DNA of 64,000 nucleotides. It comes from Cellulomonas sp. KH9 (GTDB taxonomy: Bacteria; Actinomycetota; Actinomycetes; Actinomycetales; Cellulomonadaceae). The notes under the pieces were generated by a model. That model did no database searches and was not told the origin of the DNA. It saw only the letters and a list, made by a program, of their open reading frames with translations. This document shows positions 15,433-23,954 of this stretch, piece by piece. The position numbers and the translations under genes are program-made. The stretch covers positions 1,017,749 to 1,081,748 of the forward strand of contig NZ_FOSE01000001.1 in assembly GCF_900114185.1 (NCBI RefSeq). Reading direction: 5' to 3'. Within the stretch, counting starts at the first letter, position 1. The number at the start of each line of letters is the position of its first letter.

Positions 15433-17165
15433 GCGGCCCCGTGACCCCCGACGCGGGTCCCGCCACGACCCCGGGCTACCGGCCCGAGGGCCTCGACGAC
15501 GCCTTCACCGACGGTGGCGAGCAGCCGACCGCGCCGGCCCGGGCCGACGCGCTGCCCGCCCTCGGGCTGCGCGGCTGGCTGCGCTGGGCGTGGCGGCAGC
15601 TCACGAGCATGCGCGTCGCCCTGCTGCTGCTCGTGCTGCTGGCCGTCGCCGCCGTGCCGGGCACGATGTTCCCGCAGCGCCCGCAGGACCCCGGCGGGGT
15701 GGCGGCGTACCTCACCGACCACCCGGCAGCGGGGCCCTGGCTGGACCGTCTGGGGTTCTTCGACGTCTACGCGTCGGTCTGGTTCTCGGCGATCTACCTG
15801 CTGCTGTTCGTCTCCCTGATCGGCTGCATCCTGCCGCGCACCCGCGTGCACCTGACGGCCGTGCGCGGCCGCCCGCCGCGCACCCCGCGGCGGCTCGGGC
15901 GGTTCCCCGCGCAGGGCGGCGGGACGTCCCCCGACGCGCCGCGCGACGTCGTGGAGCGCGCCGCGGCCGTGCTGCGCCGCCGCCGGCTCGGTGTGCCCGG
16001 CTTCCGCGTCGACGTGCACGACGAGGGCGCCGGCGTCTGGTCGGCGTCCGCCGAGCGCGGGTACCTGCGCGAGACCGGCAACCTCGTGTTCCACCTCGCG
16101 CTCGTCGGGCTGCTCATCGCGATCGCGACCGGCCAGATGCTGCACTACCGCGGCCAGGCCATCGTCGTGCAGGGCACCGGGTTCGCCAACGTGCAGGCCG
16201 CGTACGACACGTTCGAGCGGGGCTCCGCGTTCGACCCCGCGGACCTCGTGCCGTTCACCATGCGGCTCGACGACTTCGAGGCGCGGTTCGACCCCGAGAC
16301 CCTGCAGTCGCGCGACTTCACGGCGCACGTCACGGTCACGGAGCCCGGCGGCGAGCCGGAGGACCGCACCATCAAGGTCAACCACCCCACGGTCGCCGGC
16401 GGGGCGAAGGTGTACCTGCAGGGCAACGGCTACGCGCCGGCCGTCACGGTGCACGACGCGGCCGGGGAGGTCGCGTTCTCCGGACCCGTGCCGTTCCTGC
16501 CGCAGGACGACGTGTACACCTCGCGCGGCGTCGTCAAGGTCCCCGACGTGTCGGGCGACCAGCCGCAGGTCGGGCTGGTCGGGTTCCTGCTGCCGACCGC
16601 GCAGGAGCCCGTGCCCGGGCTGTGGCGCTCGGTCCACCCGCAGCCCGACGACCCGCTGCTGGTCCTGTCGGTGTGGTCGGGCAACCTGGGGCTGGACACC
16701 GGGGTGCCGCAGAACGTGTACCGCCTGGACGAGTCGCGCATGGAGCAGGCCGTCGACGCGGACGGTGACGTGGTCACCCTCTACGTGCGGCCCGGCGACA
16801 CCGTCGAGCTCCCGGACGGGCTGGGCACCCTGACGTTCGACGACCTTCCCCGGTTCGTCGCGCTCGACCTGCGCCACGACCCGTCGCTGACGTGGGTGCT
16901 GACGTTCTCGCTGCTCGCGCTCGCGGGCCTCACGGCGTCGCTCTTCGCCCCGCGCCGACGGATCTGGGTGCGTGCCGCTCCCGCCACGGCCACGGACGAA
17001 GGTCCCGGTTCCGCGGCTACAGTGGTCACGGCTGCCGGCCTCGCCCGTGGTGACGACGTCGGTCTGCAGCCCGAGCTGGACCGCGTCCTCGCGGACGTGC
17101 TCGGCGCCCCCCGCCCGTCGCACACCCCGACCGGGCCCGACGTCCCGCAGGAGGACAGGTCATGA
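15429..17165 (+). CDS. resB: ResB/Ccs1 cytochrome c biogenesis protein
   Basis: This 578-residue protein has a transmembrane helix at about 63-80 ([20 protein letters not shown]), two more near 115-135 and 220-240, a large extracytoplasmic domain, and a last helix near residue 490. This is the ResB/Ccs1 topology. With CcsB it forms the heme export and ligation machine of System [14 protein letters not shown] just outside helix 1 is a conserved signature. A roughly 70-residue acidic tail follows the last helix. The GTG start overlaps the ccdA stop, and its stop overlaps the ccsB start. Confidence 0.92.
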   Translation: MSGPVTPDAGPATTPGYRPEGLDDAFTDGGEQPTAPARADALPALGLRGWLRWAWRQLTSMRVALLLLVLLAVAAVPGTMFPQRPQDPGGVAAYLTDHPAAGPWLDRLGFFDVYASVWFSAIYLLLFVSLIGCILPRTRVHLTAVRGRPPRTPRRLGRFPAQGGGTSPDAPRDVVERAAAVLRRRRLGVPGFRVDVHDEGAGVWSASAERGYLRETGNLVFHLALVGLLIAIATGQMLHYRGQAIVVQGTGFANVQAAYDTFERGSAFDPADLVPFTMRLDDFEARFDPETLQSRDFTAHVTVTEPGGEPEDRTIKVNHPTVAGGAKVYLQGNGYAPAVTVHDAAGEVAFSGPVPFLPQDDVYTSRGVVKVPDVSGDQPQVGLVGFLLPTAQEPVPGLWRSVHPQPDDPLLVLSVWSGNLGLDTGVPQNVYRLDESRMEQAVDADGDVVTLYVRPGDTVELPDGLGTLTFDDLPRFVALDLRHDPSLTWVLTFSLLALAGLTASLFAPRRRIWVRAAPATATDEGPGSAATVVTAAGLARGDDVGLQPELDRVLADVLGAPRPSHTPTGPDVPQEDRS

Positions 17166-18184
17166 CCGTCGCCGAGCTGAGCGACCTCTTCGTCTGGTCG
17201 GCTGCCACAGCGCTCACGCTCGCGCTGATCGCGTACTCCGTCGACCTCACCCGGCTCACCGAGGCCGCACGGGACGTCCGCGTCCCCGCGCTGGTGGGGG
17301 CCGGCGCACCCGCGACGCCCCCGGCGGGCACGGCCGTGGCCGGTGACGGCACGGCTGCGGGCACGGCGGGCGGCCGGGCCGCCGGCATCGCACGCTCGAC
17401 GCTCACCCTCGGTGCGCTGCTGCTGCTCGTGGCCATCGTGCTGCGCGGCGTCGCGGCCGGCCGGTGGCCGACCGCCAACATGTACGAGTTCACGATCGTG
17501 GGCGTGTTCTGCGCGCTGGCCGCGCTCGTCGTGGTGCAGCGCCGGTACCCGATCGCGTTCGTCGGGGTGCTGGTGTCCGGCATCTCCGTGCTCGCGCTCG
17601 TGCTCGCGCTCAACACCCTGCACGTGCGCGCCGACGCCGTGCAGCCCGCCCTGCAGCACTACTGGCTGGTCCTGCACGTCGGCGTCGCCATCCTCGCCAC
17701 CGGCATCTTCACGGTCGCCTTCGCGACCACCGCGCTGCAGGTGCTGCGCGACGCGCGGGCCACCGGACGCACCCGCCTGGAGCGCCCCTGGTCGCGGCTC
17801 GACGGTGTGCGTCGTGCGCTGCACGGCGCCCGCGTCACCGGCCCGGCGTTCGCGTGGCTCGAGCAGGTGCCGGACGCCCGGCGGCTCGAGGCCTCGTCGT
17901 TCCGTCAGCACGCGGTCGGCTTCGTGCTGTGGACCCTGACGCTCATCGGCGGGTCCATCTGGGCGGAGGAGGCGTGGGGCCGCTACTGGGGCTGGGACCC
18001 CAAGGAGGTCGGCACCTTCGTCGCGTGGGTCGTCTACGCCGCCTACCTGCACGCGCGGACCACGCGCGGCTGGTCCGGGCGCAAGGCCGCGTACCTCGTG
18101 TTCGTCGCGTACACGGTGGTGCTCGCCAACTTCACGGTCGTCAACCTGTTCATCGACGGCAAGCACTCGTACTCCGGGCTCTGA
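17162..18184 (+). CDS. ccsB: CcsB/CcsA heme-handling cytochrome c synthase subunit
   Basis: This 340-residue polytopic protein carries the Trp-rich heme motif in EEAWGRYWGWDPKEVGTF and conserved membrane histidines (for example LVLHVGVAIL and SFRQHAVGF). It is the partner of ResB for moving heme across the membrane and attaching it to CXXCH cytochromes. A low-complexity Ala/Gly/Thr loop occupies about residues 35-75 between helices 1 and 2. The ATG is preceded by GGAGGACAGGTC and overlaps the resB stop. It is the last gene of the cytochrome maturation operon; a hairpin follows at 18198-18232. Confidence 0.94.
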   Translation: MTVAELSDLFVWSAATALTLALIAYSVDLTRLTEAARDVRVPALVGAGAPATPPAGTAVAGDGTAAGTAGGRAAGIARSTLTLGALLLLVAIVLRGVAAGRWPTANMYEFTIVGVFCALAALVVVQRRYPIAFVGVLVSGISVLALVLALNTLHVRADAVQPALQHYWLVLHVGVAILATGIFTVAFATTALQVLRDARATGRTRLERPWSRLDGVRRALHGARVTGPAFAWLEQVPDARRLEASSFRQHAVGFVLWTLTLIGGSIWAEEAWGRYWGWDPKEVGTFVAWVVYAAYLHARTTRGWSGRKAAYLVFVAYTVVLANFTVVNLFIDGKHSYSGL

Positions 18185-18197
18185 GCCCGACCGCCCG

Positions 18198-18232
18198 CCC
18201 CGTCCCGCCCGGCCTCGTGCCGCGGGGCGGGG
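18198..18232. terminator. Hairpin after ccsB
   Basis: An 11-bp stem with one G-U pair (18198-18208 with 18222-18232) lies 14 bp beyond the ccsB stop. There is no T-tract. It faces the converging PLDc_N gene. Confidence 0.5.
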
Positions 18233-18341
18233 CGTTCGCGTGCCAGGGGGTCGGCAGGGCGTCTGCCGGGTCGTGCCGTCCCGTCAGGTCGACGGCGGCG
18301 TCCTCACGGGCCCCCGTACCGACCTCGGGTCGTCCTGACCG

Positions 18342-18761
18342 TCAGGCGGACGGTGCGTCGTCGCTGGCCGCCGGCCCGGTGCCGTCGGCGGTGCCGTCGT
18401 CGGACCGCGGTGCGCCGCCGTCCCGTGCGCCGGGGGCGTCGTCCGTGCCCGTCGCGCCGGTGCCCGTCCCGCCCGCGTCCCGCTCCTGCTGGCGGCGGCG
18501 GCGCTCCTGGTCGAGCCGGAACAGGAACTCCGGGTCGTCGTCCGGGGCCACCGGGCCCGCGGGGCGTCGCGCGACGCCGCCCTGCGACGCGCCCCGCCCG
18601 GCCAGCAGCCACGCGACCGCGCCGAGCAGCGGCACCAGGACGACGACCAGCCACAGCGGCCGGGACAGCCCGCGCCGGCGGCGTTCGTCGCTGCCCAGCA
18701 CGTCGAAGACGCAGTAGACGGACAGTGCGACGACGATCACGATCGGCAGGTACCTGAGCAC
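18342..18761 (-). CDS. PLDc_N-domain small membrane protein
   Basis: This 139-residue protein has two transmembrane segments (about residues 3-22 and 36-54) joined by SDERRRRGLSRPLWLVVVLV. This is the pattern of the phospholipase D N-terminal membrane module found alone in many actinobacteria. A DDDPEFLFRLDQERRRRQQE helix follows, then a Gly/Thr/Asp-rich disordered tail. No catalytic domain is present and the role is unknown. The GTG start has a leaderless-type promoter. It is divergent from the DUF4229 gene, with only 42 bp between the start codons. Confidence 0.82.
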   Translation of the reverse strand: MLRYLPIVIVVALSVYCVFDVLGSDERRRRGLSRPLWLVVVLVPLLGAVAWLLAGRGASQGGVARRPAGPVAPDDDPEFLFRLDQERRRRQQERDAGGTGTGATGTDDAPGARDGGAPRSDDGTADGTGPAASDDAPSA

Positions 18762-18767
18762 CTGTCC

Positions 18768-18773
18768 ACCCTA
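18768..18773 (-). promoter_or_regulatory. Leaderless-type -10 (TAGGGT) of PLDc_N gene
   Basis: TAGGGT on the minus strand lies six bases before the GTG at 18761. It is 18 bp from the divergent -10 at 18792. Confidence 0.6.
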
Positions 18774-18791
18774 TGCGCGCTGCGGGACGCC

Positions 18792-18797
18792 TACCCT
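18792..18797 (+). promoter_or_regulatory. Leaderless-type -10 (TACCCT) of DUF4229 gene
   Basis: TACCCT, then six G residues, then the GTG start at 18804. The G run offers no clear Shine-Dalgarno spacing. Confidence 0.6.
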
Positions 18798-18803
18798 GGG
18801 GGG

Positions 18804-19091
18804 GTGCCCGTCGTGACGTACTCCCTGCTGCGCATCGCCCTCTTCCTGGTCGCCACCGGCGTGCTGTGGGGGGTGGGGATGCGTTCCTGGCTCGCACCGG
18901 CGCTCGGTGCGGTGCTCGCGTTCGGGCTGTCGTACGTGTTCCTCACGCGGCAGCGTGACGCCGCAGCCCTGCACCTGGCCGCCCGCGCCGCGCGGCGACG
19001 GGCGTCCGGCGGGGCCGCGGCCCGGGACGCCCGGGACGAGGACACCGAGGCGTCGGCCGTGCGGCGCGGCACCGGCGCCGCGGAGCGCTGA
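18804..19091 (+). CDS. DUF4229 small membrane protein
   Basis: This 95-residue protein has two hydrophobic segments (about residues 5-25 and 29-47) with a short WGVGMRSWL turn between them. An Arg/Ala-rich, then acidic, cytoplasmic tail follows. The size and layout match DUF4229, a family of unknown function often found next to menA in actinobacteria. Its stop codon lies inside a perfect hairpin shared with the stop of converging menA. The GTG start follows a leaderless-type promoter. Confidence 0.75.
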   Translation: MPVVTYSLLRIALFLVATGVLWGVGMRSWLAPALGAVLAFGLSYVFLTRQRDAAALHLAARAARRRASGGAAARDARDEDTEASAVRRGTGAAER

Positions 19092-19109
19092 CCCGCGCCC
19101 CGCGGGTCA
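19089..19109. terminator. Stop-codon-sharing hairpin between DUF4229 gene and menA
   Basis: A 9-bp perfect inverted repeat (TGACCCGCG at 19089-19097 with 19101-19109) has a 3-base loop. The outer TGA is the stop of the rightward gene, and its mirror copy is the stop of leftward menA. Confidence 0.6.
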
Positions 19110-19976
19110 CAGCGCGAGCCCGACCCCCAGGAGCACCCCGAAGCCCAGCTCGAGCAGCCCGGTGCCACCGAGCACCGGCACGAGGGCGATGCCGCGGGCG
19201 CCGGCCAGCACGGCCACCGCGAGCAGCACCGCGGGGCCGAGCAGCAGCAGCACCAGCAGGGACCACGGCGCCACGACCGCGCACACCGCGCCCAGCAGGA
19301 CCGGCAGCACGACCATGCCCGCGTACACCCGGCGCGCGCGGTGGTCCCCGAGCCGCACCGCGAGCGTCCGCTTGCCCGCCAGGACGTCGGTGGGCACGTC
19401 GCGCAGGTTGTTCGCCATGAGCAGCGCGCACGCGAGCAGCCCCACCGCGACCGCTCCGACCACGGACGGCCACGTGACGGTCCCGGCCTGCGTGTACGTG
19501 GTGCCCAGGACGGCGACCAGCCCGAAGAACACGAACACCCCGACCTCGCCGAGGCCCAGGTAGCCGTACGGCCGGCGCCCGCCGGTGTACGTCCAGGCGG
19601 CGACGACGCACAGCACGCCGACGGCCAGCAGCCACCACGCACCGGACAGGGCGACGAGCCAGAGCCCGAGCAGCCCCGCGACGCCGAAGGCCGCGAACGC
19701 CGCGGTGCGCACCTGCCGGGGCGCCGCGGTGCCCGACGCCGTCAGGCGCATCGGCCCCACCCGGTCCACGTCGGTGCCGCGGACTCCGTCGGAGTAGTCG
19801 TTGGCGAAGTTGACGGCCACCTGCAGCGCCAGCGCGACCCCCGCGGCGAGCAGCGCCCGCCCGGTGTGCGCGGCGTCGACCTGGGCAGCGGCACCGGTGC
19901 CGACGAGCACGGGGGCGACGGCGGCGGGCAGCGTGCGGGGGCGTGCACCGGCGAGCCAGTCGGAGGCGGTGGCCAT
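19107..19976 (-). CDS. menA: 1,4-dihydroxy-2-naphthoate polyprenyltransferase MenA
   Basis: This 289-residue, roughly nine-helix UbiA-superfamily enzyme joins the polyprenyl tail to 1,4-dihydroxy-2-naphthoate to give demethylmenaquinone. The Mg/diphosphate motif is NFANDYSDGVRGTD (about residues 56-69) and the second aspartate-rich region is ANNLRDVPTDVLAGKRT. The N-terminal LAGARPRTLPAAVAPVLVG is typical of MenA. An AGGAG site precedes the ATG at 19976, unlike many other men genes here that appear leaderless. Its prenyl donor is probably made by the synthase at 50527. Confidence 0.95.
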   Translation of the reverse strand: MATASDWLAGARPRTLPAAVAPVLVGTGAAAQVDAAHTGRALLAAGVALALQVAVNFANDYSDGVRGTDVDRVGPMRLTASGTAAPRQVRTAAFAAFGVAGLLGLWLVALSGAWWLLAVGVLCVVAAWTYTGGRRPYGYLGLGEVGVFVFFGLVAVLGTTYTQAGTVTWPSVVGAVAVGLLACALLMANNLRDVPTDVLAGKRTLAVRLGDHRARRVYAGMVVLPVLLGAVCAVVAPWSLLVLLLLGPAVLLAVAVLAGARGIALVPVLGGTGLLELGFGVLLGVGLAL

Positions 19977-20059
19977 CGTGCTCCTGTTCGTGGGACGGGT
20001 GCGGGGCGGGTGACGCGGCGGCAGGACCGGTCGCGCGTGCGGGCGTCGGTCGGTGCGGA

Positions 20060-21217
20060 TCAGGTGGTGCGGTGCTCGGACATGCGCCGGGCCGCGAGGC
20101 GGGCGACGGCCCGCCGGTCGGGCTTGCCGGGGCCGCGCAGGGGCAGCTCGTCGACCACCAGGACCTGGCGCGGCGCGCTCGCCGGGCCCAGCGCCGACGC
20201 GACGGCCGTGCGCAGCGCCGTCAGGGGCGGGACGGCGCCGTCGTGGGTGACGACGACCGCCACGACCGACTCGCCCCAGTGCTGGTCGGGCACGCCGACC
20301 ACGCAGACCTCCCGGACCCCGGGCAGACCGGCGACGACCTCCTCGACGGCCAGGGGGTCGACCTTGACGCCGCCCGTGACCAGCACGTCGTCGAGCCGGC
20401 CGAGGACGTGCAGCACGCCGTCGTCCAGCCGTCCCCGGTCGGCCGTGCGCAGCCAGCGCCGGTCGCGCGTGGTGACGAAGGTCGTCGCGTCCAGGTCCGG
20501 GCGGTGCAGGTACCCCGTGGCCAGCACCGGCCCGGCCAGCGACACCCGCTGCTCGGCGTCGACCGCCACGGACACGCCGTCGAGCGGGCGCCCGTCGTAC
20601 ACGCAGCCCCCGCAGGTCTCCGTCATGCCGTAGGTCGTGACCACGCGCAGCCCGGCGGCGCGCGCGCGGGCGAGCAGCGGGGGAGGGCACGCGGCGCCGC
20701 CCACGAGGATCGCGTCGAAGGCCAGCGCGGCGGCGGTGGCCTCCGGGTGGTCGAGGACCCGGACGAGCTGCGTGGGGACCAGCGACGTGTAGTGCGGTCC
20801 CGGCCCGTCGGTGGCCGCACGCGCCGCGCGTGTGAAGACGGGGGCACGGAACGGCCCGTCGGGCAGCGTGGCGAGGCCGCGGCCGGCCAGCACGGAGCGC
20901 AGCACCACCTGCAGGCCGGCGACGTGGTGCACGGGCAGCGCCAGGAGCCAGCTGCCCGGGCCGCCGAGTCGTGCCGCGGTGGCGTCGGCGGAGGCCCGCA
21001 GGGCCGCGGCCGACAGCATCACGTCGCGCGGCCGACCGGTCGAGCCCGAGGTGCGCACGACCACCGCCACGTCCGCGGGCACGTGCGCGCCGGCGCGGGG
21101 GGTCGGTCCGGCGTCGTCGAGCGCCCGCACCGCGGGGCCCGTGCCCTCGATCGCCGCGGTCAGTGCAGGGACGACGTCCCGCGCCTGCGCGGGCACGTCG
21201 CGCAGCGGCCGGTCCAC
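20060..21217 (-). CDS. menE: o-succinylbenzoate-CoA ligase MenE
   Basis: This 385-residue adenylate-forming enzyme carries the P-loop VVRTSGSTGRPRDV (about residues 53-66), a second core motif TTYGMTETCGG, and the C-terminal hinge and lysine segment ELPLRGPGKPDRR. It activates o-succinylbenzoate to its CoA ester. Compared with about 450-480 residues in E. coli-type MenE it is short, as is usual in actinobacteria. In the P-loop the usual Lys-Gly after Pro is replaced by Arg-Asp. The GTG at 21217 is chosen because TACGCT lies six bases upstream; an in-frame GTG at 21223 is the alternative. Confidence 0.93.
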   Translation of the reverse strand: MDRPLRDVPAQARDVVPALTAAIEGTGPAVRALDDAGPTPRAGAHVPADVAVVVRTSGSTGRPRDVMLSAAALRASADATAARLGGPGSWLLALPVHHVAGLQVVLRSVLAGRGLATLPDGPFRAPVFTRAARAATDGPGPHYTSLVPTQLVRVLDHPEATAAALAFDAILVGGAACPPPLLARARAAGLRVVTTYGMTETCGGCVYDGRPLDGVSVAVDAEQRVSLAGPVLATGYLHRPDLDATTFVTTRDRRWLRTADRGRLDDGVLHVLGRLDDVLVTGGVKVDPLAVEEVVAGLPGVREVCVVGVPDQHWGESVVAVVVTHDGAVPPLTALRTAVASALGPASAPRQVLVVDELPLRGPGKPDRRAVARLAARRMSEHRTT

Positions 21218-21223
21218 CTGCAC

Positions 21224-21229
21224 AGCGTA
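21224..21229 (-). promoter_or_regulatory. Leaderless-type -10 (TACGCT) of menE
   Basis: TACGCT on the minus strand ends six bases before the GTG at 21217. Confidence 0.55.
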
Positions 21230-21418
21230 GGTGGTCGGGCGGCCGACCGTGCGCCGCGCCGTCACCGGGCTCCGGGACCACCGCCTCACCGGCCCACCGA
21301 GGTGCGCGTCGTAGAGTGTCCCGCGGTCCGACCGCGGCGGTCGGGCCGGGGCGCGACCGGCACCCGGTGCGCACGGGCGCACGCCGGGTCGTGCCGGTGG
21401 GGAACAGGAGACGGACGC

Positions 21419-22501
21419 ATGGCATCGACGGTGGGACGCACGCGCACGACGCGCAGGTGGCGGGCACGGTCCGGCGCACTGGTCGCGATCGGCGCCCTCG
21501 CTCTCGCTGCCTGCGGGTCGCCGGCCGCCGAGCCCGCGCCCACGGTGACGGAGCGCGCCGAGGTCGTCGCCGACAAGCAGGCCGTCCCCGCACCGGACGT
21601 CCCGCCGACGTGGCCGCTGACGGGTGTCGCCGGCGTCCCCGACCCGCGGCCCGCCATCGCGGTGAAGGTGGAGAACACCTCCGCCGCGCGCCCGCAGGCG
21701 GGGCTCGAGCAGGCCGACGTGGTCTGGGAGACGATCGTCGAGTTCGAGGTGTCGCGGTTCGTCGCAGTGTTCCACTCGCAGGCCCCCGAGGAGGTCGGGC
21801 CGATCCGCTCCGTGCGGCCGATGGACCCCCTGATCGTGGCGCCCCTGCACGGGCTGTTCGCGTTCTCGGGCGGGCAGGGCGGCATCCTCGACCTGGTGAA
21901 CGCGTCCGGCGTGCAGGTCGTGTCCCACGACGCCGGTGCGCCGGGCCTGTACCGGGTGAGCGCCCGGCGCGCGCCCCACAACGTCTACGGGTCGCTCAGC
22001 ACGTGGTGGGGGACCGCCGAGGCCGGCCGCACGGCGCCGCCCGAGCAGTTCGCGTTCGCCCGCACGGCCGAGCAGGCCGCCGCCGCGACGGCCGGCACGC
22101 CGGCCGGCACGCTCGACCTGCGCCTCTCCGGGCAGTCGCACCCGGTGTGGACGTGGGACGCCGCGACCGGCACCTGGCTGCGTTCCGAGGGCGCCGAGCC
22201 GGCGGTCGCGGCCGGCGGCGCCCGGCTCTCCGCGGTCAACGTCGTCATGATCACCGCGGCCCACCCCGACACCGGGTTCGGTGCGCAGGGTGGTGCACCG
22301 GTCCCGACGTACGAGCTGGTCGGCTCCGGGGACGCGGTCGTGGCGACCGGCGGCCGGACCGTGCCCGTGCGCTGGCAGAAGGACGCGCAGGACCAGCCGC
22401 TGCGGCTGCTGATGCCCGACGGGTCGGACGCGACGCTCGCGCCCGGCAACACGTGGGTCGAGCTGGTGCCGGCCGGCAGCGGGTCGCTCACCGTCTCCTG
22501 A
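21419..22501 (+). CDS. DUF3048 (YerB-like) lipoprotein
   Basis: This 360-residue protein has a basic N-terminus and the lipobox LAAC (Cys32), so it is anchored outside the membrane. The body shows the DUF3048 pattern: WPLTGV, AVKVENTSAARPQAGLEQAD, VWETIVEFEVSRFVAVFHS, EEVGPIRSVRPMD, and a C-terminal MPDGSDATLAPGNTWVELVP. YerB-type proteins are extracytoplasmic with unknown biochemical function. It is a single-gene unit: menE diverges upstream and tandem hairpins follow. A TAGAGT at 21312-21317 may be the -10, leaving a roughly 100-base structured leader before the ATG at 21419. Confidence 0.85.
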   Translation: MASTVGRTRTTRRWRARSGALVAIGALALAACGSPAAEPAPTVTERAEVVADKQAVPAPDVPPTWPLTGVAGVPDPRPAIAVKVENTSAARPQAGLEQADVVWETIVEFEVSRFVAVFHSQAPEEVGPIRSVRPMDPLIVAPLHGLFAFSGGQGGILDLVNASGVQVVSHDAGAPGLYRVSARRAPHNVYGSLSTWWGTAEAGRTAPPEQFAFARTAEQAAAATAGTPAGTLDLRLSGQSHPVWTWDAATGTWLRSEGAEPAVAAGGARLSAVNVVMITAAHPDTGFGAQGGAPVPTYELVGSGDAVVATGGRTVPVRWQKDAQDQPLRLLMPDGSDATLAPGNTWVELVPAGSGSLTVS

Positions 22502-22598
22502 CGCGACCCGGCCGCCTGCGCCGGGCGCCGGCGCGGGCCCCGCACCACGCGGCCGGCGGGGAGCCGTGCACCCCGGGGTGGACCCCGCGGGAGCCCGC

Positions 22599-22662
22599 CT
22601 CGTCCCTGCGGGGGACCGGCGGCACCCGCGGGGACGAGAGGACCGCGCCGTTGCGCGGTCCT
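22599..22662 (+). terminator. Tandem hairpins after the DUF3048 gene
   Basis: The first hairpin is a 14-bp stem with one G-U pair (22599-22612 with 22625-22638). The second is a 9-bp perfect stem (22639-22647 with 22654-22662). They are directly adjacent and lack T-tracts. Confidence 0.6.
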
Positions 22663-22694
22663 GCAGGCCGACGCGGTGGCGGCCGGTGCCCGGC

Positions 22695-22700
22695 CAGGCT
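22695..22700 (+). promoter_or_regulatory. Leaderless-type -10 (CAGGCT) of small membrane protein gene
   Basis: CAGGCT is followed by six bases and the ATG at 22707. The match to TANNNT is imperfect at position 1. Confidence 0.4.
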
Positions 22701-22706
22701 TGTCGC

Positions 22707-22898
22707 ATGGCCACCGAGACCTCGCTCCCCGTCACCGTCCGTCCGGCGCGTGCGCCCCGTCCCGCCGTGGAGGACCGCTCCCTGCGGTCGGCCGTCGCGG
22801 TCGTCGCCTCGGGCCTCGTGCTCGTCGCCCTGCTCGTGGGTGGTGGCGCGATGGTCGCCACGCTCGTCGACCTCGCCTCGTGGGTCGGCGGCGCCTGA
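22707..22898 (+). CDS. Small single-pass membrane protein, unknown
   Basis: This 63-residue protein has a polar N-terminal 25 residues (MATETSLPVTVRPARAPRPA) and one hydrophobic helix at about residues 28-50, ending LVDLASWVGGA. I do not recognise a family. It has its own leaderless-type promoter after a pair of strong hairpins and ends 38 bp from converging menB. Codon bias matches that of real genes, since G or C occupies nearly every third position. This supports, but does not prove, that it is expressed. Confidence 0.5.
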   Translation: MATETSLPVTVRPARAPRPAVEDRSLRSAVAVVASGLVLVALLVGGGAMVATLVDLASWVGGA

Positions 22899-22936
22899 CG
22901 CGTCACCGCGCCCGGCGCACCCTCACCGCACGAGAG

Positions 22937-23920
22937 TCAGTACGCGTACGGGAAGCCTGACCAGTCCGGCTCCCGACGCTGCAGGAACGCGTCGCGGCCC
23001 TCGACCGCCTCGTCGGTCATGTAGGCCAGACGCGTGGCCTCGCCCGCGAACACCTGCTGCCCGGCCAGGCCGTCGTCCGCCAGGTTGAACGCGAACTTCA
23101 GCATCCGCACCGCCTGCGGCGACTTGGTCGCCACGATCCGCGCGTACTCCAGCCCGGCGTCCTCCAGGTCCGCGTGGTCGACCACGTCGTTGACCGCACC
23201 CCACGCGTACGCGTCGTCCGCCGAGTACTCGCGGGCCAGGAAGAAGATCTCCCGGGCGCGCTTCTGCCCCACCTGCCGCGCGAGCAGCGCGGAGCCGTAC
23301 CCGCCGTCGAACGACCCGACGTTCGCGTCGGTCTGCATGAACCGCGCGTGCTCCCGGCTCGCGATCGTCAGGTCGGCCACCACGTGCAGGGAGTGCCCCC
23401 CGCCGGCCGCCCAGCCGTTCACCAGCGCGACGACGACCTTCGGCATCGTCCGGATCAGCCGCTGCACCTCGAGGACGTGCAGGCGTCCCGCGCGCGCCGG
23501 GTCGACAGCGGCGGCCGTGTCACCGTCCGCGTACCGGTAGCCGTCCCGGCCGCGGATGCGCTGGTCGCCGCCGGAGCAGAACGCCCACCCGCCGTCCTTG
23601 GGCGAGGGGCCGTTGCCCGTGAGCAGCACGGTGCCCACGTCGGACGTGGTCCGGGCGTGGTCGAGCACCGCGTACAGCTCGTCGACCGTGTGGGGCCGGA
23701 ACGCGTTGCGCACCTCGGGCCGGTGGAAGGCGATGCGTACCACCGGGAGGTCCCGCTCGGCGGCGCCCGCGGCGACCTGCTCGCGGGTCGGGCGGGCGCG
23801 CCCCCGGTGGTACGTCACGTCCGTGAGGTGCTCGAACCCCTCGACGTCGCGCCAGCGGGTCGGGTCGAACGTCTCGGAGACGCGCACGGGCAGGGGGGCA
23901 GGGGTGCCGCTGTCGTTCAC
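22937..23920 (-). CDS. menB: 1,4-dihydroxy-2-naphthoyl-CoA synthase MenB
   Basis: This 327-residue crotonase-fold enzyme closes the second ring of the naphthoquinone nucleus from o-succinylbenzoyl-CoA. MenB-specific signatures include FCSGGDQRIRGRDGYRY, the oxyanion-hole segment VNGWAAGGGHSLHVVADL, and FDGGYGSALLARQVGQKRARE. The C-terminus ends WSGFPYAY, as in other MenB proteins. About 50 extra N-terminal residues compared with E. coli are usual in actinobacteria. The GTG start at 23920 lies 34 bp from the divergent menC start. Each gene has its own leaderless-type -10 in that gap. Confidence 0.96.
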   Translation of the reverse strand: MNDSGTPAPLPVRVSETFDPTRWRDVEGFEHLTDVTYHRGRARPTREQVAAGAAERDLPVVRIAFHRPEVRNAFRPHTVDELYAVLDHARTTSDVGTVLLTGNGPSPKDGGWAFCSGGDQRIRGRDGYRYADGDTAAAVDPARAGRLHVLEVQRLIRTMPKVVVALVNGWAAGGGHSLHVVADLTIASREHARFMQTDANVGSFDGGYGSALLARQVGQKRAREIFFLAREYSADDAYAWGAVNDVVDHADLEDAGLEYARIVATKSPQAVRMLKFAFNLADDGLAGQQVFAGEATRLAYMTDEAVEGRDAFLQRREPDWSGFPYAY

Positions 23921-23926
23921 CGGCCC

Positions 23927-23932
23927 ACCCTA
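23927..23932 (-). promoter_or_regulatory. Leaderless-type -10 (TAGGGT) of menB
   Basis: TAGGGT on the minus strand lies six bases before the GTG at 23920, within the 34-bp menB-menC gap. Confidence 0.6.
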
Positions 23933-23942
23933 ACGAGCGCCG

Positions 23943-23948
23943 TAGCCT
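23943..23948 (+). promoter_or_regulatory. Leaderless-type -10 (TAGCCT) of menC
   Basis: TAGCCT lies six bases before the GTG at 23955 and 10 bp from the divergent menB -10. Confidence 0.6.
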
Positions 23949-23954
23949 GGAGCC

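Noticed and set aside
21218..22906. N-terminal extension of menE to position 22906
   Set aside because: It would run antisense through the DUF3048 lipoprotein gene. The MenE match begins near 21217, where a leaderless-type promoter ends.
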